DNA from: Fibrobacter sp. UWR3
GTDB lineage: Bacteria; Fibrobacterota; Fibrobacteria; Fibrobacterales; Fibrobacteraceae
Direction of reading: 5' to 3'
Length of the DNA: 64,000 nucleotides
NCBI RefSeq assembly: GCF_900143055.1
Contig: NZ_FRCW01000001.1
Span: forward strand, 186,001 to 250,000
Position 1 is the first letter of the stretch; each line of letters starts with the position of its first letter. Below are positions 61,445 to 64,000 of this stretch, piece after piece. A program made the position numbers and the translations under genes. The notes beneath the pieces were generated by a model, which was not told where the DNA came from, made no database searches, and saw only the letters and a list, made by a program, of their open reading frames with translations.

Positions 61445-64000
61445 ATGATGGAAAAGATTCCTGCGTTTGTTGCGGTTGACCTGGAAACCACCGGTCTTGA
61501 ATTCGAGAAGGACGAAATTATCGAGGTGGCGCTTGTCCGCTTCGAGAACGGCGCTCCTGTCGAGAACGTGGATTACCTGGTGCGCCCTTCGTCTGCAAAA
61601 CTGCGCCCGTTCATCGAGAGCCTCACGGGAATTTCGAACGAGGATATCGCGGGTGCCGAGGAATTTGCGGGCATTGCCGGAAAGGTTTCCGCCTTCATTG
61701 GCGACATGCCGCTCGTGGCGCACAACGCGGCGTTCGATTCCCGTTTTTTGAAGAGTGCGATGGAAAAGGTGGGTATCCCGCTGGATAATCCCGTGTGGGA
61801 TTCGCTTACCTTGTCTAGAATTGCCTACCAGGATGTTCCCAACCACAGGCTCGATACGCTCACGCAGGTGCTGAACATCGAGCGCAGCCGCGCCCACCGC
61901 GCACTCCCCGATGCGGATGCGTGCGGCAAGCTGTTCGTGATGGCGTACGAGAAAATTCGCGCTCTCGACCCGTGGCTCGTGGGCGCCCTTACCCGCATTG
62001 CGGCGCATACCGACTGGGAAAAACTTTTCGGTACGGCTCCCGAGGGTGAACTTGCCGAACCCGCACTTGCATTGCGCGCAGGCGATGCCCCCGCGGGTGC
62101 TGTCGTCGCCTCGAAGGCTCCGCGCGTGGACGCCTTCTTCAAGGAGGGCGGGCTCCTCTCGAAGACGGTGGAAAACTTCAAGGCCCGCCCCAACCAGCAG
62201 GAATTCGCCTCGTGCGTGGAACGTAACCTGTACAAGGGCGGCATCTGCGTGCTCGAGGCGCCGACGGGTTCGGGCAAGTCGCTTGCGTACCTTGTGGCGG
62301 CGGCGAACAAGGCTGTCGCGGGTGAACGCGTGGTGCTGAGCACCGCGACGCATGCCCTGCAGGAACAGCTCATCGGGCACGATATCCCGCAGATTGCCCC
62401 GCTGTACGATGGCAAGCTGAAGGCGTGCGTGCTCAAGGGCCGCGACAACTACCTGTGCGTGCGCAAGCTGATGGAAATTTTGAACGCCCCCTCGACGCTC
62501 CTTTCGGCGGAAGAGCGCGATTCCTTCATGGCGCTCCTCCCGTGGGCGGTAACTACCGGGAAGGGCGATATCGGGGAATGCAACTCGTTCAGCTGTGCGC
62601 GCAATCGCGTGCTGTGGTCCAAGCTTGCGAGCACGGCCGCGTCGTGCCTGGGCGAAAAGTGCAAGTACCATGCGGTATGCCCCGCCCTCAGGGCGAAGCG
62701 CGAGGCGGTGGCCTCGAACCTGCTGCTGGTGAACCACTCGCTGTTCCTTGCCGACCTCGCTCTCGATTTTGCGCTGCTCCCCGCGTACGAACACGTGGTA
62801 TTCGACGAGGCGCACCGCCTGCCCGAACTCAGCAACCAGAGCTTTGGCCGTCACGTGTCGTTTTTCCGGTTCAGGAACGTGGCGAAGACGCTCGTGCCCC
62901 CGAAGGGCGTGCCCGGCGGGCTCCTTGCCGAAATCGAGAAGCGCATCCCTGCCGAGAACGATGCGGCGCATGCCGAATGCACGCAACTCGCCGCCGATAT
63001 CGGCGAAGCCGAAAAGGCGCTCCACCGCTTCTTCATGAAGATAGGCAAGAAGCTTTCGAAGCAGAAGGTGGGGAAGGGCGAACTTATCTACAGGAACGGA
63101 ATTGCGGCGGATTTCGAGGCCGACCCGAAGAACGTGCTCGACCAGTTCGAACTCGCGAAGTCCCGCGCGAATTCCCTCGCGGAAATGCTTGCGGGTGTCG
63201 CCGGCCTGGATGGCCTCCTGAGGGATTTCTCGGGCCGCATGGAAGAACTCTCGCGTTTCGCTTCCGATTTCGAGTTCCTCGTGAAGGCGGGTCGCGATGG
63301 CTGGGTGTTCTACATGGAAGAACCCTTCAACCCGCACACCATCAAGATTCACGCCGTACCGCTCCGTTCCGGCGATATCTGGAAAGAGAAATTCTACCCG
63401 TGGGTAAAGTCCGCGACGTTCACCTCGGCGACGCTTGCCGTGCAGGGTGACCTCTCGTACTACGCCGGGCGCATGGGCATGTCGGAACTCGAGACGAAGC
63501 GCCCGTTCCTCAAGGCGTTCGGCGAGGTGTTCGCAAGCGACGAACGCCGCACCGTGCAGGTGGCGCGCTACCTGCCGAAGCCCTCGACTCCCGAATTCGG
63601 CGACGCGCTGAACGAGACGCTCGTGCAGGTGCTCCCCGATGTGGAAGAGAACACGATGGTGCTGTTCACGAGCATCTCTGCGATGATGAAGGCGCAGGCG
63701 GCTCTCGCTCCCGTGTTTGCCGCGAAGGGCAAGCTCTTGCTGTGCCAGCATGTGGACGGCGCGCTCGACGGCCTCATTGCGATGTTCCGCAAGTCGCGCG
63801 GCGCGTGCCTTCTCGGGTGCCAGAGCCTGTGGGAAGGTGTCGACTTCCCGGGCGATGCGCTCAAGTTGCTCGTCGTGACGAAACTCCCGTTCCCGAACCC
63901 CTCCGACCCGCTGGTGGCGGGCATTTCCGCCGACCTGAAGGCGAAGGGCGAGAACGTGTTCAAGAGCTACTACATACCCGAGGCGTACATGGAACTGCGT
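61445..64000 (+). CDS. dinG: Exonuclease-DinG helicase fusion (partial, runs off right edge)
   Basis: 852 codons are open to the window end. Residues 1-165 are a DnaQ-type 3'-5' exonuclease: VAVDLETTGL (Asp12, Glu14), HNAAFDSRF and AHRALPDADA. The helicase part has Walker A EAPTGSGKSLAYL (about 270), DEAH in VVFDEAHRLPE (about 453) and four Cys for an iron-sulfur cluster (YLC, CLGEKC, HAVC) as in XPD/DinG proteins. The C-terminal domain shows FTSATLAV and GCQSLWEGVDFPGD. It acts on DNA in repair or replication conflicts. The epsilon-DinG fusion is known elsewhere. Confidence 0.92.
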   Translation, partial: MMEKIPAFVAVDLETTGLEFEKDEIIEVALVRFENGAPVENVDYLVRPSSAKLRPFIESLTGISNEDIAGAEEFAGIAGKVSAFIGDMPLVAHNAAFDSRFLKSAMEKVGIPLDNPVWDSLTLSRIAYQDVPNHRLDTLTQVLNIERSRAHRALPDADACGKLFVMAYEKIRALDPWLVGALTRIAAHTDWEKLFGTAPEGELAEPALALRAGDAPAGAVVASKAPRVDAFFKEGGLLSKTVENFKARPNQQEFASCVERNLYKGGICVLEAPTGSGKSLAYLVAAANKAVAGERVVLSTATHALQEQLIGHDIPQIAPLYDGKLKACVLKGRDNYLCVRKLMEILNAPSTLLSAEERDSFMALLPWAVTTGKGDIGECNSFSCARNRVLWSKLASTAASCLGEKCKYHAVCPALRAKREAVASNLLLVNHSLFLADLALDFALLPAYEHVVFDEAHRLPELSNQSFGRHVSFFRFRNVAKTLVPPKGVPGGLLAEIEKRIPAENDAAHAECTQLAADIGEAEKALHRFFMKIGKKLSKQKVGKGELIYRNGIAADFEADPKNVLDQFELAKSRANSLAEMLAGVAGLDGLLRDFSGRMEELSRFASDFEFLVKAGRDGWVFYMEEPFNPHTIKIHAVPLRSGDIWKEKFYPWVKSATFTSATLAVQGDLSYYAGRMGMSELETKRPFLKAFGEVFASDERRTVQVARYLPKPSTPEFGDALNETLVQVLPDVEENTMVLFTSISAMMKAQAALAPVFAAKGKLLLCQHVDGALDGLIAMFRKSRGACLLGCQSLWEGVDFPGDALKLLVVTKLPFPNPSDPLVAGISADLKAKGENVFKSYYIPEAYMELR

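Noticed and set aside
59630-63751. A 1373-codon open frame on the minus strand
   Set aside because: It mirrors the Ig-like lipoprotein and the dinG-type gene; the Arg/His-rich composition is typical of an antisense shadow.

Overview
The window looks like a piece of a Fibrobacter chromosome (phylum Fibrobacteres, most like F. succinogenes and rumen or gut relatives). The evidence is a TIGR02147-family regulator, many secreted carbohydrate-active enzymes with Ser-rich linkers and short basic C-terminal tails, M6-like and FGE-like envelope proteins, and the codon style of the core genes. This rests on family recognition by eye; no search was run.

Region 1 (1 to about 19.9 kb) is the structural half of a Mu-like contractile-tail prophage. 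A packaging module (head morphogenesis start, portal, large terminase, gp27-like protein, small membrane protein) lies on the minus strand. It diverges from a plus-strand module in Mu order: protease/scaffold, decoration protein, major capsid protein, gp36- and gp37-like connectors, sheath, tube, tail assembly chaperone with a -1 frameshift extension, tape measure, gpN, gpP, gp45, one unknown, gp46, gp47, gp48 and two fibre-like genes. The early genes (transposase, repressor) and the left end are outside the window. The right end of the prophage is probably near the bidirectional terminator at 19.88 to 19.92 kb.

Region 2 (19.9 to 22.67 kb) is a short accessory stretch. Three minus-strand genes encode a PD-(D/E)XK-like nuclease and two small secreted proteins. 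After them come 0.7 kb without an intact gene, holding three inverted-repeat units of identical geometry, a decayed 3' end of a moxR gene, several hairpins and a terminator.

Region 3 (22.67 to 46.7 kb) is a pectin (rhamnogalacturonan I) depolymerisation locus. It holds a CE12 acetylesterase, four GH43-type enzymes, a GH53 galactanase, PL9, PL11 and two PL1-type lyases, nearly all with binding modules and C-terminal sorting-like tails. It also holds a TIGR02147 regulator followed by a LamG lipoprotein. Five copies of one operator-like sequence (two TAGTA words 12 bp apart) lie in the promoter regions of the acetylesterase, the regulator, the GH43 operon and the GH53 operon. I read this as the regulon of the local regulator. 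No sugar transporter or cytoplasmic uronate gene is present, so the locus makes a secreted attack on RG-I and not a full catabolic pathway.

Region 4 (46.7 to 64 kb) is a co-directional core block: purA, a Crp/Fnr-type regulator, a PASTA protein, lipoproteins (TPR, LolB/DUF4292-like, FGE-like, NlpE-like, Ig-like), a large M6-like protein whose metal site is lost, a LytTR response regulator, signal peptidase I and the start of an exonuclease-DinG helicase fusion that runs off the right edge.
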